Below are positions 16,819-24,870 of a stretch of 64,000 nt of DNA, one piece after another. Below the pieces are notes generated by a model. It had not been told where the DNA came from. It was given only the letters and a program-made list of their open reading frames with translations, and ran no database searches. Within the stretch, counting starts at the first letter, position 1. Each line of letters opens with the position of its first letter. The DNA is from CAIMZW01 sp037133095. GTDB taxonomy: Bacteria > Actinomycetota > Actinomycetes > Nanopelagicales > Nanopelagicaceae. A program made the translations under genes and the position numbers. The stretch is taken from contig JBAXOT010000008.1 in assembly GCA_037133095.1 (NCBI GenBank), positions 8,027 through 72,026 on the forward strand, written 5' to 3'.

Positions 16819-16841
16819 GCGCGGAACCGGCGCGACACAGG

Positions 16842-16847
16842 TATCTT
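16842..16847 (+). promoter_or_regulatory. -10 box for the orphan ABC ATPase gene
   Basis: TATCTT followed by 8 nt and the ATG at 16856. The leader would be at most 1-2 nt. It lies back to back with the serB box in a 49-nt divergent gap. Confidence 0.4.
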
Positions 16848-16855
16848 TCACTCCT

Positions 16856-17638
16856 ATGACAACTGTGATCTCACTCCAGAATGTCTCGGTTGTGCGAGAA
16901 GGTAAAACAATATTGGGACCTCTTTCCTGGGAAATGCAGGAAGGGCAGCGATGGGTCATTCTCGGCGCAAATGGGGCCGGCAAATCAACGCTCTTTCATA
17001 TCGTTTCGACCCAAATTCACCCCTCATCCGGCAAGGCCACCGTTTTAGGGTGCGAACTGGGGAAAAGTGATGTCTTTGAGCTTCGCCCTCGAATTGGGTT
17101 GACCACAAATAATCTCGTGGATTCAATTCCTTATACCGAGCGGGTGCTGGACGTGGTGCTAACTGCCGCGTATGCGATTCTGGGCCGATGGAACGAGGAA
17201 TACGACCTTTGGGATGAATCCAGGGCGATATCCCTTCTCACGACGTTGGGGGTTCGATCCCTTGGTGATCGACTCTTTGGCAGTCTGAGCGAAGGGGAGA
17301 AGAAGCGAGTACTCATCGCCCGGGCAATGATGAGCAACCCGGAGCTATTGCTCCTGGATGAACCGGCAGCTGGCCTCGATTTAGGCGGTCGCGAAGACTT
17401 GCTTAAGCGTTTGGATTTGTTGGCGGCAGATCCGCTCTCCCCTGCCACCGTCATCGTCACGCACCATATTGAAGAGATTCCATTGGGCACATCCCACGCC
17501 CTCCTTTTGGAAAACGGTCTGGCGATTGCAAGTGGGCCCATCGAGACCGTCGTTACAGATGAGCTGTTGAGCCAGGCCTACGGTATTTCGGTCGCAGTTC
17601 ACCGCGATGGTGGACGTTTTTTCGCGAAAGCAACATGA
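16856..17638 (+). CDS. ABC-type ATPase without adjacent permease
   Basis: A 260-residue ATP-binding cassette protein with all motifs: Walker A LGANGAGKST, signature LSEGEKKRV (a variant of LSGGQ), Walker B LLLLDEPAAGLD and the switch histidine in VIVTHHIEEI. The family resembles PhnK/ModF- and iron-type ATPases that act as single domains. No membrane or solute-binding gene is nearby, so substrate and partner cannot be assigned. It is followed 10 nt later by ung, with which it is probably cotranscribed. Confidence 0.85.
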   Translation: MTTVISLQNVSVVREGKTILGPLSWEMQEGQRWVILGANGAGKSTLFHIVSTQIHPSSGKATVLGCELGKSDVFELRPRIGLTTNNLVDSIPYTERVLDVVLTAAYAILGRWNEEYDLWDESRAISLLTTLGVRSLGDRLFGSLSEGEKKRVLIARAMMSNPELLLLDEPAAGLDLGGREDLLKRLDLLAADPLSPATVIVTHHIEEIPLGTSHALLLENGLAIASGPIETVVTDELLSQAYGISVAVHRDGGRFFAKAT

Positions 17639-17648
17639 ATTTCAGCCG

Positions 17649-18299
17649 ATGCTTTTTGAGTTACTAACTCCGGAATGGCAATTTCGACTACAAGATTTGC
17701 AAAGTTCATTCCTCCAGCTGGAGCAAACGCTGTTGATGTCGGGGGAGTACTTGCCGCGTTCTGAAGATATTTTTCGGGCTCTGTCACTACCCATATCAAC
17801 CGCCAAAGTAGTAATTCTCGGACAAGACCCTTACCCAAATCCTGATTTTGCTTGTGGTTTAGCCTTCTCTGTTCCTGAGGGATGCCAAAAAATTCCGGCT
17901 AGCCTTCGAAATATTGTTCGGGAAGTTGAATCTGACCTGGGGCGCTCGATGCCGAAAGGCGGGGATCTCAGTTCCTGGGAAGGACAAGGGGTGGTCCTGC
18001 TTAATCGCACTCTGACAACTTCTGTCTGGCGCAGTGATGCCCATCGTTCGATTGGTTGGGAGCCGATTACCCGACGAGTAATGCAGGTTTTCGCGGAGAA
18101 TGGTGCGCTCGGAATATTGTGGGGGAAACAAGCTGCGAGTCTGTCTCAACTCTTCATTGAAGGCGACTACTTAACCAGCGCCCATCCAAGTCCGCTCTCG
18201 GCTCATCGTGGTTTCTTTGGCAGCAAACCTTTTTCTTGGGCGAACAATCGATTGATCGAACAAGGGAAAAGTCCTATTGCATGGACCGCCCAAGACTAA
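17649..18299 (+). CDS. ung: Uracil-DNA glycosylase, family 1
   Basis: Ung excises uracil from DNA as the first step of base-excision repair. The 216-residue protein has the catalytic GQDPYP (Asp), LLNRTLT in place of the common LLNxxLT, LGILWGKQA, and the DNA-intercalation loop SAHPSPLSAHRGFFGSKPF. The start ATG 17649 was chosen because it fits family length; the frame continues upstream into the ABC gene. Its stop overlaps that of the convergent yczE-like gene (shared CTAA). Confidence 0.94.
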   Translation: MLFELLTPEWQFRLQDLQSSFLQLEQTLLMSGEYLPRSEDIFRALSLPISTAKVVILGQDPYPNPDFACGLAFSVPEGCQKIPASLRNIVREVESDLGRSMPKGGDLSSWEGQGVVLLNRTLTTSVWRSDAHRSIGWEPITRRVMQVFAENGALGILWGKQAASLSQLFIEGDYLTSAHPSPLSAHRGFFGSKPFSWANNRLIEQGKSPIAWTAQD

Positions 18300-18997
18300 A
18301 GTCCGTCTTCTTTGTGCTTGGGCGCCAAATGTTTTACGAGGGTCAATGAGAGCGCTATTGAATTGCCAATAAGCAATGCGAATAACGCCGTACCGATTCC
18401 CAGCCGTCCACCTAAAGCTCTGCCAATGAGTAACGCTGAAATCTCAATAGCGAGTCGAACTCGACCAATCCGGATTCCAGTTCGTTTATGAAGCGCAGTC
18501 ATTAATCCGTCTCTTGGTCCTGGTCCTAGGCCGCAAGTGATGTAGAGAGCCGAGCCAATCCCGACCAGGGCAATCCCAACGAGAACATAAAGCACTTGAT
18601 CAGCAAAGAACTTCGGGGCGACCGGAAATATCCACGTACCAATTTGGATGGCTAAAGCAATAATGATCAAATTAGAGATAGTCCCGAATCCGGGACGTTC
18701 GCGAAGTGGAATCCAGAGAAGTAAAACCAGTCCGCTGATAAGGAAGGTGGCTGCGCCAATAGATAAAGGCGAATGGAAGGAAATTCCTTGGGCAAGAACA
18801 GACCACGGCGCATTCCCAATATGCGATTGAATAAGTAAAGCGTCACCAAGTCCAAATATTGTGAGTCCGAAAAAAAGGATCGCAACGCGTTGCCCATTAA
18901 GTGACCATTTGGAATGCGCAGTCCAGGACATCCTTGGAATAGTTCGTGAGGGTCGGATGAGGGAAATGATGGTCCGAACTGATTTTTGTTCACTCAC
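18296..18997 (-). CDS. YczE/YitT-family integral membrane protein
   Basis: A 233-residue protein with five or six hydrophobic helices. Its best-known marks are GLGDALLIQSHIGNAPWSVL in the first segment and GLGPGPRDGLMTALHKRTG in the fourth, as in YczE-type proteins (COG2364). The function is not established. The start GTG 18997 is supported by a TANNNT box 6 nt upstream; ATG 18931 is an alternative. It diverges from uppP over only 15 nt. Confidence 0.8.
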   Translation of the reverse strand: MSEQKSVRTIISLIRPSRTIPRMSWTAHSKWSLNGQRVAILFFGLTIFGLGDALLIQSHIGNAPWSVLAQGISFHSPLSIGAATFLISGLVLLLWIPLRERPGFGTISNLIIIALAIQIGTWIFPVAPKFFADQVLYVLVGIALVGIGSALYITCGLGPGPRDGLMTALHKRTGIRIGRVRLAIEISALLIGRALGGRLGIGTALFALLIGNSIALSLTLVKHLAPKHKEDGL

Positions 18998-18998
18998 T

Positions 18999-19011
18999 GT
19001 TAGAGTCTAAC
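18999..19011. promoter_or_regulatory. Palindromic bidirectional leaderless promoter
   Basis: GTTAGAGTCTAAC is a perfect 6-1-6 inverted repeat filling the gap between two divergent start codons. On the plus strand TAGAGT (19001-19006) + 6 nt reaches the ATG of uppP at 19013. On the minus strand TAGACT (19009-19004) + 6 nt reaches the GTG of the yczE-like gene at 18997. The two -10 boxes overlap by 3 bp, so they should be mutually exclusive. Confidence 0.6.
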
Positions 19012-19012
19012 C

Positions 19013-19876
19013 ATGCATTTCTCATATCTGCAGGCAATAGTCACCGGGCTCATCCAAGGCATAACCGAGCTTTTCCCGGTCTCAAGTTTAGGTCACGCAG
19101 TTCTTGTCCCAGCGTGGGTCGGAGGCTCGTGGAAAGCATTCTCCACTTCTTCTCTCTATTTGCTGGTTGCGGTTGCGTTGCATTTGGCCAGCGCGATTGC
19201 CCTCTTTCTGGTCTTTAGGAAGAGGTGGCTGGAGATTCTCGCGGGAGCACTAAAGGGAATTAAGCGACGAAATTTTCGCAAAGTTGAGTTGCGAGTGCTC
19301 TGGCTCATTGTTGTGGCCACCATTCCAGTAGCCCTAGCCGGATATTTATTTGGCGATTTCTTTCAGAGAATTTTCGCGAAGCCAATTGGCTCGGCAATAT
19401 TTCTCACGTTCAATGGCTTAATTCTCCTTGGTGCCGAGCGATTGACCAGACGACGGAACCACGCCGTGATGGAAGAGAACCTAGCCATTGCTACCAGAGT
19501 TTCTACAGGCCAGGCGTTGGTCATCGGAGTCGGTCAGAGTGCGGCTCTCTTCGCGGGCATTAGCCGATTCGGTATCTCTATGAGCTTTGGCATGTTGCGA
19601 GGTTTAAGCCGAACCGTCGCGGCAGACTTCGCTTTTCTCCTAGCCTTTCCAGTGATTCTAGGTGCCGCGGTTTCCAAACTGCCAAAACTGGCACATGGTG
19701 ATCTCTCTGGTCTATGGGGACCAGTTTTTGCCGGATGCGTGGTCTCTTTTATTGCGACTTATTTCAGCGTCAAATTCTTAGTACGCTGGTTTAAGACAAA
19801 TACTCTGGTGCCATTCGCCATCTATTGCATGTTCTTCGGCTTACTCTCCGTTCTGCGATTTGGCCTCTTTAACTAA
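19013..19876 (+). CDS. uppP: Undecaprenyl-diphosphate phosphatase (BacA type)
   Basis: UppP dephosphorylates undecaprenyl diphosphate, recycling the lipid carrier for peptidoglycan and other envelope polymers. The 287-residue membrane protein has the two re-entrant active-site repeats: GLIQGITELFPVSSLGH (canonical second serine region retained, catalytic Glu present) and GISRFGISMSFGMLRGLSR with the essential Arg. It starts without a Shine-Dalgarno. Its stop overlaps the next start by 1 nt (TAATG). Confidence 0.95.
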   Translation: MHFSYLQAIVTGLIQGITELFPVSSLGHAVLVPAWVGGSWKAFSTSSLYLLVAVALHLASAIALFLVFRKRWLEILAGALKGIKRRNFRKVELRVLWLIVVATIPVALAGYLFGDFFQRIFAKPIGSAIFLTFNGLILLGAERLTRRRNHAVMEENLAIATRVSTGQALVIGVGQSAALFAGISRFGISMSFGMLRGLSRTVAADFAFLLAFPVILGAAVSKLPKLAHGDLSGLWGPVFAGCVVSFIATYFSVKFLVRWFKTNTLVPFAIYCMFFGLLSVLRFGLFN

Positions 19877-20610
19877 TGCTGATTGGACTGGGAACGGCTG
19901 TAAATATTGTTGCTATAGCCGCCGGTACAACCGCAGGTGTATTTGCTGGTTCTCGTTTCGCAGTTAAGAGTCGGGAGTTAATAACGGATGTTCTCGGATT
20001 TATAGTCGTCCTTGCGGCTGCTGATGCCGTCAAAGCGATGTGGGATACTGCTTTTGTTTCCAGCTTGCCTCGTGGGTGGCCACTGTTATCGACGCTCTTC
20101 ACACTGTTGGTGGGTGGCCTTATTGGAAGTTGGTTTCGTCTTGAAGACCGGCTCAATTCTTTCGGGATCTTTTTACGTGCCAAGTTTGGTCAGTCTTCCC
20201 ACCCTCATTTTGTCGAGGGCTTTGTTGCCTCATCCCTCTTGTTCGCTATCGGACCGCTGGCGATTCTAGGCAGCATTCAAGATGGAATGGGCCTCGGACA
20301 AGAGCAGTTGTTTCTGAAAAGTACTTTAGATTTTTTCGCTGCCATGGCTTTCGCTGCAAGTTTGGGGTGGGGCGTCATTGCCTCAATAATCCCAGTGGCC
20401 TTGTACCAGTGGAGCTGGACAGGAATTGGGTATGGTCTAGGAAATATTCTTGCTGGCTATCAGATTCAATCGATGACTGTAGTTGGTGGTGTCTTGCTCA
20501 TGGGCATCAGTCTTCGGCTGTTGAAAGTGAAGGAAGTGGCGGTTGGCAACTTACTGCCAGCGCTATTTCTAGCACCGGCAGTCGTCCTGCTTGCCCATAA
20601 CTTTGTTTAG
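19876..20610 (+). CDS. DUF554 family membrane protein
   Basis: A 244-residue protein with about six to seven hydrophobic helices and the DUF554 (YqgA/YdfK-like) pattern: LGTAVNIVAIAAGTTAG at the start, FVEGFVASSLLFAIGPLAILG in the centre, SIQDGMG, and LLMGISLRLL near the end. Its role is unknown; a transporter or channel is only a guess. It is tightly coupled to uppP, and its TAG stop shares bases with the stop of the convergent alcohol dehydrogenase gene. Confidence 0.82.
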   Translation: MLIGLGTAVNIVAIAAGTTAGVFAGSRFAVKSRELITDVLGFIVVLAAADAVKAMWDTAFVSSLPRGWPLLSTLFTLLVGGLIGSWFRLEDRLNSFGIFLRAKFGQSSHPHFVEGFVASSLLFAIGPLAILGSIQDGMGLGQEQLFLKSTLDFFAAMAFAASLGWGVIASIIPVALYQWSWTGIGYGLGNILAGYQIQSMTVVGGVLLMGISLRLLKVKEVAVGNLLPALFLAPAVVLLAHNFV

Positions 20611-21647
20611 AAAGTCGTAGCATCAATCACGAAGCGATACTTAACGTCCGAAGCAACAGTTCGTATGTACGCTTCATTTATGTAGTCAGAGTTAATAACT
20701 TCTACATCGCTTGTTATGTTGTGCTCTCCGCAAAAATCCAACATCTCCTGAAGTTGAGGTATGCCGCCAATCATTGATCCGGCGAGAGATCGTCGCTTGG
20801 ATAGAAGAGAACCCGCGTTGATTGCATAAGGCTTTCCGGGAAGGCCAATGACAACAAGAGTGGAATCCACCTTGAGCAGGCGAAGGTAATCTTCGAGATC
20901 GATATCTGCAGAAACGGTGTTTAAAATAAGATCGAAATCGGAGGTTAAAGAACGCAGATTCTCCAGGTCGTTTGTGGCGACAAAATCGTCGGCACCCATC
21001 GAGCGAGCATCTGATTCCTTGGCCGGCGTGTGTGAAAAAACGGTCGTGTGAGCGCCGAGAGCTTTGGAAAATTTAACGCCCATGTGGCCGAGTCCACCAA
21101 GACCAATTATCCCTACTTTCTTACCAGGACCTGCGTTCCAGTTCTTCAAGGGCGAGTACAACGTGATTCCAGCACACATAAGAGGTGCGACCCCTTCAAG
21201 CGCCAAATTACCAGGAACCTTGACGGCATAATCGGATTTAATAACGAAGTTGTTGCTGTATCCACCGAAAGCAATCGTGGTGCCATCTCGCTCGTAACCG
21301 TTATAGGTACCAGTCATGCCTTGGGCACAATACTGCTGCAGTCCCGCTTGGCATTGTTCGCAGTCGCCGCAAGAGTCGATAAAGACCCCTACGCCAATCA
21401 AGTCACCGATGGCGAACTTCGTCACTGCGGAACCAATTGCGGTCACCCGTCCGACAATTTCATGTCCTGGCACCATGGGGAAAAGTGCTGGGCCCCACTC
21501 CTCGCGAACTTGATGAATATCGCTGTGGCAGATTCCAGCATAGGAGACATCTAAAGCCACATCAGTAGGGCTAAGTTCGCGACGATCACATTCATAAGGC
21601 TCGAGATCGCTACCCGAAGCTAGAACACCAAATCCACGTGAGCGCAT
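20607..21647 (-). CDS. Zinc-dependent NAD(P)-linked alcohol dehydrogenase (cinnamyl/YahK-like)
   Basis: A 346-residue medium-chain dehydrogenase that reduces aldehydes or oxidises primary alcohols. Catalytic zinc ligands are visible in GICHSDIH and PGHEIVGRV, structural zinc ligands in DSCGDCEQCQAGLQQYC, and the Rossmann loop is GIIGLGGLGHMGVKFSKALG. The overall pattern is that of the CAD/YahK subgroup, usually NADPH-linked. The exact substrate cannot be read. AAAAAGGA 6-13 nt before the ATG is a good ribosome binding site. Confidence 0.88.
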   Translation of the reverse strand: MRSRGFGVLASGSDLEPYECDRRELSPTDVALDVSYAGICHSDIHQVREEWGPALFPMVPGHEIVGRVTAIGSAVTKFAIGDLIGVGVFIDSCGDCEQCQAGLQQYCAQGMTGTYNGYERDGTTIAFGGYSNNFVIKSDYAVKVPGNLALEGVAPLMCAGITLYSPLKNWNAGPGKKVGIIGLGGLGHMGVKFSKALGAHTTVFSHTPAKESDARSMGADDFVATNDLENLRSLTSDFDLILNTVSADIDLEDYLRLLKVDSTLVVIGLPGKPYAINAGSLLSKRRSLAGSMIGGIPQLQEMLDFCGEHNITSDVEVINSDYINEAYIRTVASDVKYRFVIDATTF

Positions 21648-21687
21648 ATAAATTCCTTTTTTCTCAATGATTGTTTGAACTGTGAAA

Positions 21688-22329
21688 TCAATTCTCGCGA
21701 AATGGCAGCGGTTCGTATCCTGCGCTTTGCGAGGCTCGTGATGTTACACGCCTCATATGATGTCGGCGACACAGAACTTCATACGCCACCTCATGAACAG
21801 ATGAGACATCTCCCACGACAACTTGTTCCCCCTGTGTGACCATGACGCCACCTACGGTCCGCGCGTTATGGGTTGCTCGCGCACCACACCAGCAGAGCGC
21901 CTCGACTTGCAACGTTTGGACGCGGTCGGCCAACTCAACTAATCGGGCAGAACCGGGAAAGAGAGCGGTTCGAAAATCAGTGAGAATTCCAAAGGCAAAA
22001 ACATCGATGCTCAATCCATCGACAATCTTCGCCAACTCTTCAATTTGTGAGGCGGTGTAGAACTGTGCCTCATCGCAAATCACAAAATCGATCCGCTGAC
22101 CGTGAGAGAGTTTTTCCACTACAAACTTGTGTAAATCTAAATCACTATCAACCTCGATTGCCTCACTTTGAAGTCCCAAGCGCGAGGAGATGAGCCCCCG
22201 CCCAGCGCGATCACGATTGGTGAAAATGAGGCCTTGGCGACCACGACTTTGGTGGTTATGAGCGGTTTGAAGGGCGAGGGTCGATTTACCGCTGTCCATA
22301 GTTCCGCAGTAATAGATCAACTCAGCCAT
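21688..22329 (-). CDS. tdk: Thymidine kinase, type II
   Basis: Tdk phosphorylates thymidine to dTMP for pyrimidine salvage. The 213-residue protein has the P-loop GTMDSGKST, the Walker B-like CDEAQF with catalytic Glu, the flexible lasso region (FRTALFPGSARLVELAD) and zinc ligands CWCGARAT and CRRHH. CAGGAT followed by 6 nt and ATG could be a weak leaderless -10 box. The tRNA-Leu gene on the same strand ends 46 nt upstream. Confidence 0.95.
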   Translation of the reverse strand: MAELIYYCGTMDSGKSTLALQTAHNHQSRGRQGLIFTNRDRAGRGLISSRLGLQSEAIEVDSDLDLHKFVVEKLSHGQRIDFVICDEAQFYTASQIEELAKIVDGLSIDVFAFGILTDFRTALFPGSARLVELADRVQTLQVEALCWCGARATHNARTVGGVMVTQGEQVVVGDVSSVHEVAYEVLCRRHHMRRVTSRASQSAGYEPLPFREN

Positions 22330-22375
22330 AAAGTCATCCTGCCATATGCCAATGGAACGAGAATCAATCTTGTGA

Positions 22376-22462
22376 TGGTGTCCGAGAAGGGAGTTGAACC
22401 CTCAATCCCTTTCGGGAACTAGCACCTCAAGCTAGCGCGTCTGCCAATTCCGCCACCCGGAC
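22376..22462 (-). tRNA. tRNA-Leu (anticodon GAG), CCA encoded
   Basis: On the minus strand the acceptor arms GTCCGGG and CTCGGAC pair over 7 bp, followed by the discriminator A and an encoded CCA (22376-22378). The anticodon stem CTAGC/GCTAG encloses the 7-nt loop TTGAGGT with anticodon GAG. A long variable arm (TTCCCGAAAGGGA) and the T arm GGGTTCAACTC confirm the class II leucine tRNA. Confidence 0.97.
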
Positions 22463-22554
22463 GAGTGAGAAAGGTGAACGGCAGAGGATACCAATTTCGC
22501 ACTCACAAAGGAAAACCGAGCGAAAAGTCGGCTTCACTACGGCACAATTGGGCC

Positions 22555-23868
22555 ATGACCTCACTTGATTACACCATGGCCGAAGATGACTGCATTTCGC
22601 TCTGCCAGGAGATGATTCGGATTCCCAGCGTCAATTACGGCGAGGGCAAAGGCGACGAGCGGGCGATGGCTGAATACGTCGCAGCAAAATTGCTGGACGT
22701 CGGCATTTCCAGCGAACTGATTGAGAGTGCGCCTAATCGAGTAAATGTTGTCGCGCGGATTGCTGGTTCAGATCCGACTAGACCTGGGCTAGTAATTCAT
22801 GGCCACCTAGATGTAGTTCCAGCGAACGCCGCAGATTGGAGCGTCGATCCATTTGCCGGCGAAATCAAAGATGGATTCATTTGGGGCCGGGGCGCCGTTG
22901 ATATGAAGAATATGGATGCGATGATTTTGGCGACCGTACGATCGTGGGCGCGAACCGGGTATTTGCCTCCTCGCAATATTCTCTTGGTTTTTTTCGCCGA
23001 CGAAGAAGCAGGCAGCGTCTTTGGATCACGGTGGTTGGTGAAACACCGGCCCGAATTGTTTGACGGATATTCTGAGGCGATTTCCGAGGTGGGCGGCTTT
23101 TCAGTCACCATCACTGGCGGTCATCGGCTCTATTTAATCGAGGGCGCCCAAAAGGGGATTCGCTGGATGAAACTCACGGCGAAAGGAGATGCTGGCCACG
23201 GGTCATTTATTAATAACTCCAACGCTGTCACCAAATTAGGCGAAGCTATTGCTCGCATTGGTTCGTACGAATGGCCACAACGGGAAACTAAAATTGGTGG
23301 CATATTTTTCCGCAAGATTGCTGAATTGACGGGCGAAGTTTACGACCCTGCCAATGTTCGGCCACTACTTCGACACATTGGAACTGCGGCCAGGATGCTC
23401 GGCGCAACTATTCAAAATACCGCCAACCCGACCATGTTGGAGGCTGGCTACAAGGCGAATGTCATCCCTCAGACTGCGAGCGCCGTCGTCGATGGCCGTT
23501 TTTTACCTGGCTTTGAGGATGAACTCGTCGCCACCATCAAAGAATTGGCGGGTCCCGACGTTGATATCGAGCTGCTCGTTCACGACATTTCGCTCGAAGT
23601 AGATTTCGTTGGCCCATTAGTTGATGCCATGCGCAATGCGATCTTGGCTGAGGATCCGCACGGAATCCCAGTGCCGTATGTCATGAGTGGCGGTACGGAT
23701 AACAAGGCGCTTTCCGAATTGGGAATCGTCGGCTATGGATTCAGCCCGGTGAAGCTTCCTGAGGATGTCGATTTCTTTCCCATGTTCCACGGAGTTGATG
23801 AACGAGTGCCTATCGACGGTCTTAAATTCGGCATCCGGGTCTTAGATCGAGCGCTGCGAAACTCTTAA
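22555..23868 (+). CDS. M20 family metallopeptidase / dipeptidase-like hydrolase
   Basis: A 437-residue cytosolic zinc hydrolase of the ArgE/DapE/CPG2 group. Zinc ligands and catalytic residues: GHLDVVP (His, catalytic Asp), GRGAVDMKNMDAM (bridging Asp), FADEEAGSVFGS (catalytic and ligand Glu), GGTDNKAL, and a C-terminal FHGVDERVP (His ligand). The dimerisation domain lies between about residues 190 and 310. The substrate is probably a peptide or N-acyl amino acid but cannot be fixed. ATG 22555 was chosen by homology; upstream in-frame sequence to 22465 runs into the tRNA region. Confidence 0.88.
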   Translation: MTSLDYTMAEDDCISLCQEMIRIPSVNYGEGKGDERAMAEYVAAKLLDVGISSELIESAPNRVNVVARIAGSDPTRPGLVIHGHLDVVPANAADWSVDPFAGEIKDGFIWGRGAVDMKNMDAMILATVRSWARTGYLPPRNILLVFFADEEAGSVFGSRWLVKHRPELFDGYSEAISEVGGFSVTITGGHRLYLIEGAQKGIRWMKLTAKGDAGHGSFINNSNAVTKLGEAIARIGSYEWPQRETKIGGIFFRKIAELTGEVYDPANVRPLLRHIGTAARMLGATIQNTANPTMLEAGYKANVIPQTASAVVDGRFLPGFEDELVATIKELAGPDVDIELLVHDISLEVDFVGPLVDAMRNAILAEDPHGIPVPYVMSGGTDNKALSELGIVGYGFSPVKLPEDVDFFPMFHGVDERVPIDGLKFGIRVLDRALRNS

Positions 23869-23876
23869 GGATTTAG

Positions 23877-24821
23877 CTAAGCCGAGATTTCATTGAGAGC
23901 TTCCCGTACTTGCTCTGGTAGAACTATCTCTTCAACCGTGAGAATCCCGCGCAACTGTGCGCCGGTTCTCGCGCCCACTATTGCGCTACTGACTCCCGGA
24001 CTGTCTCTTACCCACGAGAGTGCAACTTCAATGGGTGAATAACCGAGCCCATCGGCCGCGACGCAGACCGCATCCACAATGGATCTCGATTTTGAAGTCA
24101 TATATGGTGAAACGAAGGCGGAGAAATGGGGACTCGCCCCGCGTGAATCAGACGGAACGCCGTTGCGATATTTGCCGGTGAGTACTCCGCGACCAATAGG
24201 CGACCAAGCTAAGAATCCCGCACCCACAGAAGATGTGGCGGGAAGGAGCTCATCCTCGACCGATCTGTTAAGTAACGAATACTCAGACTGTGCACTCACG
24301 ATTGTGGCTTTTCCGAAGAGCGGGTTTTGCAGGGTAGCCGCGCGGGCGAGTTGCCAAGCCGCGAAGTTGGAAACTCCAACATATCTGACTTTGCCCGAAC
24401 TCACCGCAAAGTCCAAAGCCGAAAGCGTCTCGTCCAACGCAACGGTGTTATCCCAGGCATGTATTTGCCACAAATCAAGGTAATCAACACCCAGTCGGCT
24501 GAGCGAATTATCTAGATCCGCGATCAAACTTCCGCGGGAATTATTCACCTGGCGAACACCAGCGTTGATGGAGATTCCAGCCTTGCTAGCGATGATTACT
24601 TCATCTCGTTGCACCAAACTACCAATAAACCCACCAAGTACTCGCTCGCTATCCCCGTCGCCGTATATCGCGGCCGTGTCAATGAAGTTGCCACCAAGAT
24701 CGACAAACGAGCGGAGTTGTTCCGCAGCTTCATGTTCGTCAGTGTCCCGACCCCACGTCATGGTGCCGAGTCCCAACCTCGAAACCGAAAGCCCTGAGTT
24801 GCCGAGTTGTCGGAGTTCCAT
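23877..24821 (-). CDS. Aldo/keto reductase
   Basis: A 314-residue NADPH-dependent (beta/alpha)8 oxidoreductase. Motifs: MELRQLGNSGLSVSRLGLGT at the start, catalytic Asp/Tyr in DTAAIYGDGDSE, Lys in IIASKAG, His in LWQIHAWD, and the cofactor-phosphate region near GARTGAQLRG. This resembles the YajO/YhdN group with broad carbonyl substrates. The start ATG 24821 matches the family N-terminus; the frame extends a further 17 codons upstream, overlapping the divergent phosphatase gene by 2 bp. Confidence 0.9.
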   Translation of the reverse strand: MELRQLGNSGLSVSRLGLGTMTWGRDTDEHEAAEQLRSFVDLGGNFIDTAAIYGDGDSERVLGGFIGSLVQRDEVIIASKAGISINAGVRQVNNSRGSLIADLDNSLSRLGVDYLDLWQIHAWDNTVALDETLSALDFAVSSGKVRYVGVSNFAAWQLARAATLQNPLFGKATIVSAQSEYSLLNRSVEDELLPATSSVGAGFLAWSPIGRGVLTGKYRNGVPSDSRGASPHFSAFVSPYMTSKSRSIVDAVCVAADGLGYSPIEVALSWVRDSPGVSSAIVGARTGAQLRGILTVEEIVLPEQVREALNEISA

Positions 24822-24828
24822 AGTGGCG

Positions 24829-24834
24829 ACACTA
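24829..24834 (-). promoter_or_regulatory. -10 box for the aldo/keto reductase gene
   Basis: On the minus strand TAGTGT is followed by 7 nt and the ATG at 24821, near-leaderless spacing. Confidence 0.45.
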
Positions 24835-24858
24835 GCAATACCTCGCACATTTAGTCGG

Positions 24859-24864
24859 TAACCT
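24859..24864 (+). promoter_or_regulatory. Leaderless -10 box for the phosphatase-DUF3090-SCO1664 operon
   Basis: TAACCT followed by TGCCCC (6 nt) and the ATG at 24871. Confidence 0.55.
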
Positions 24865-24870
24865 TGCCCC

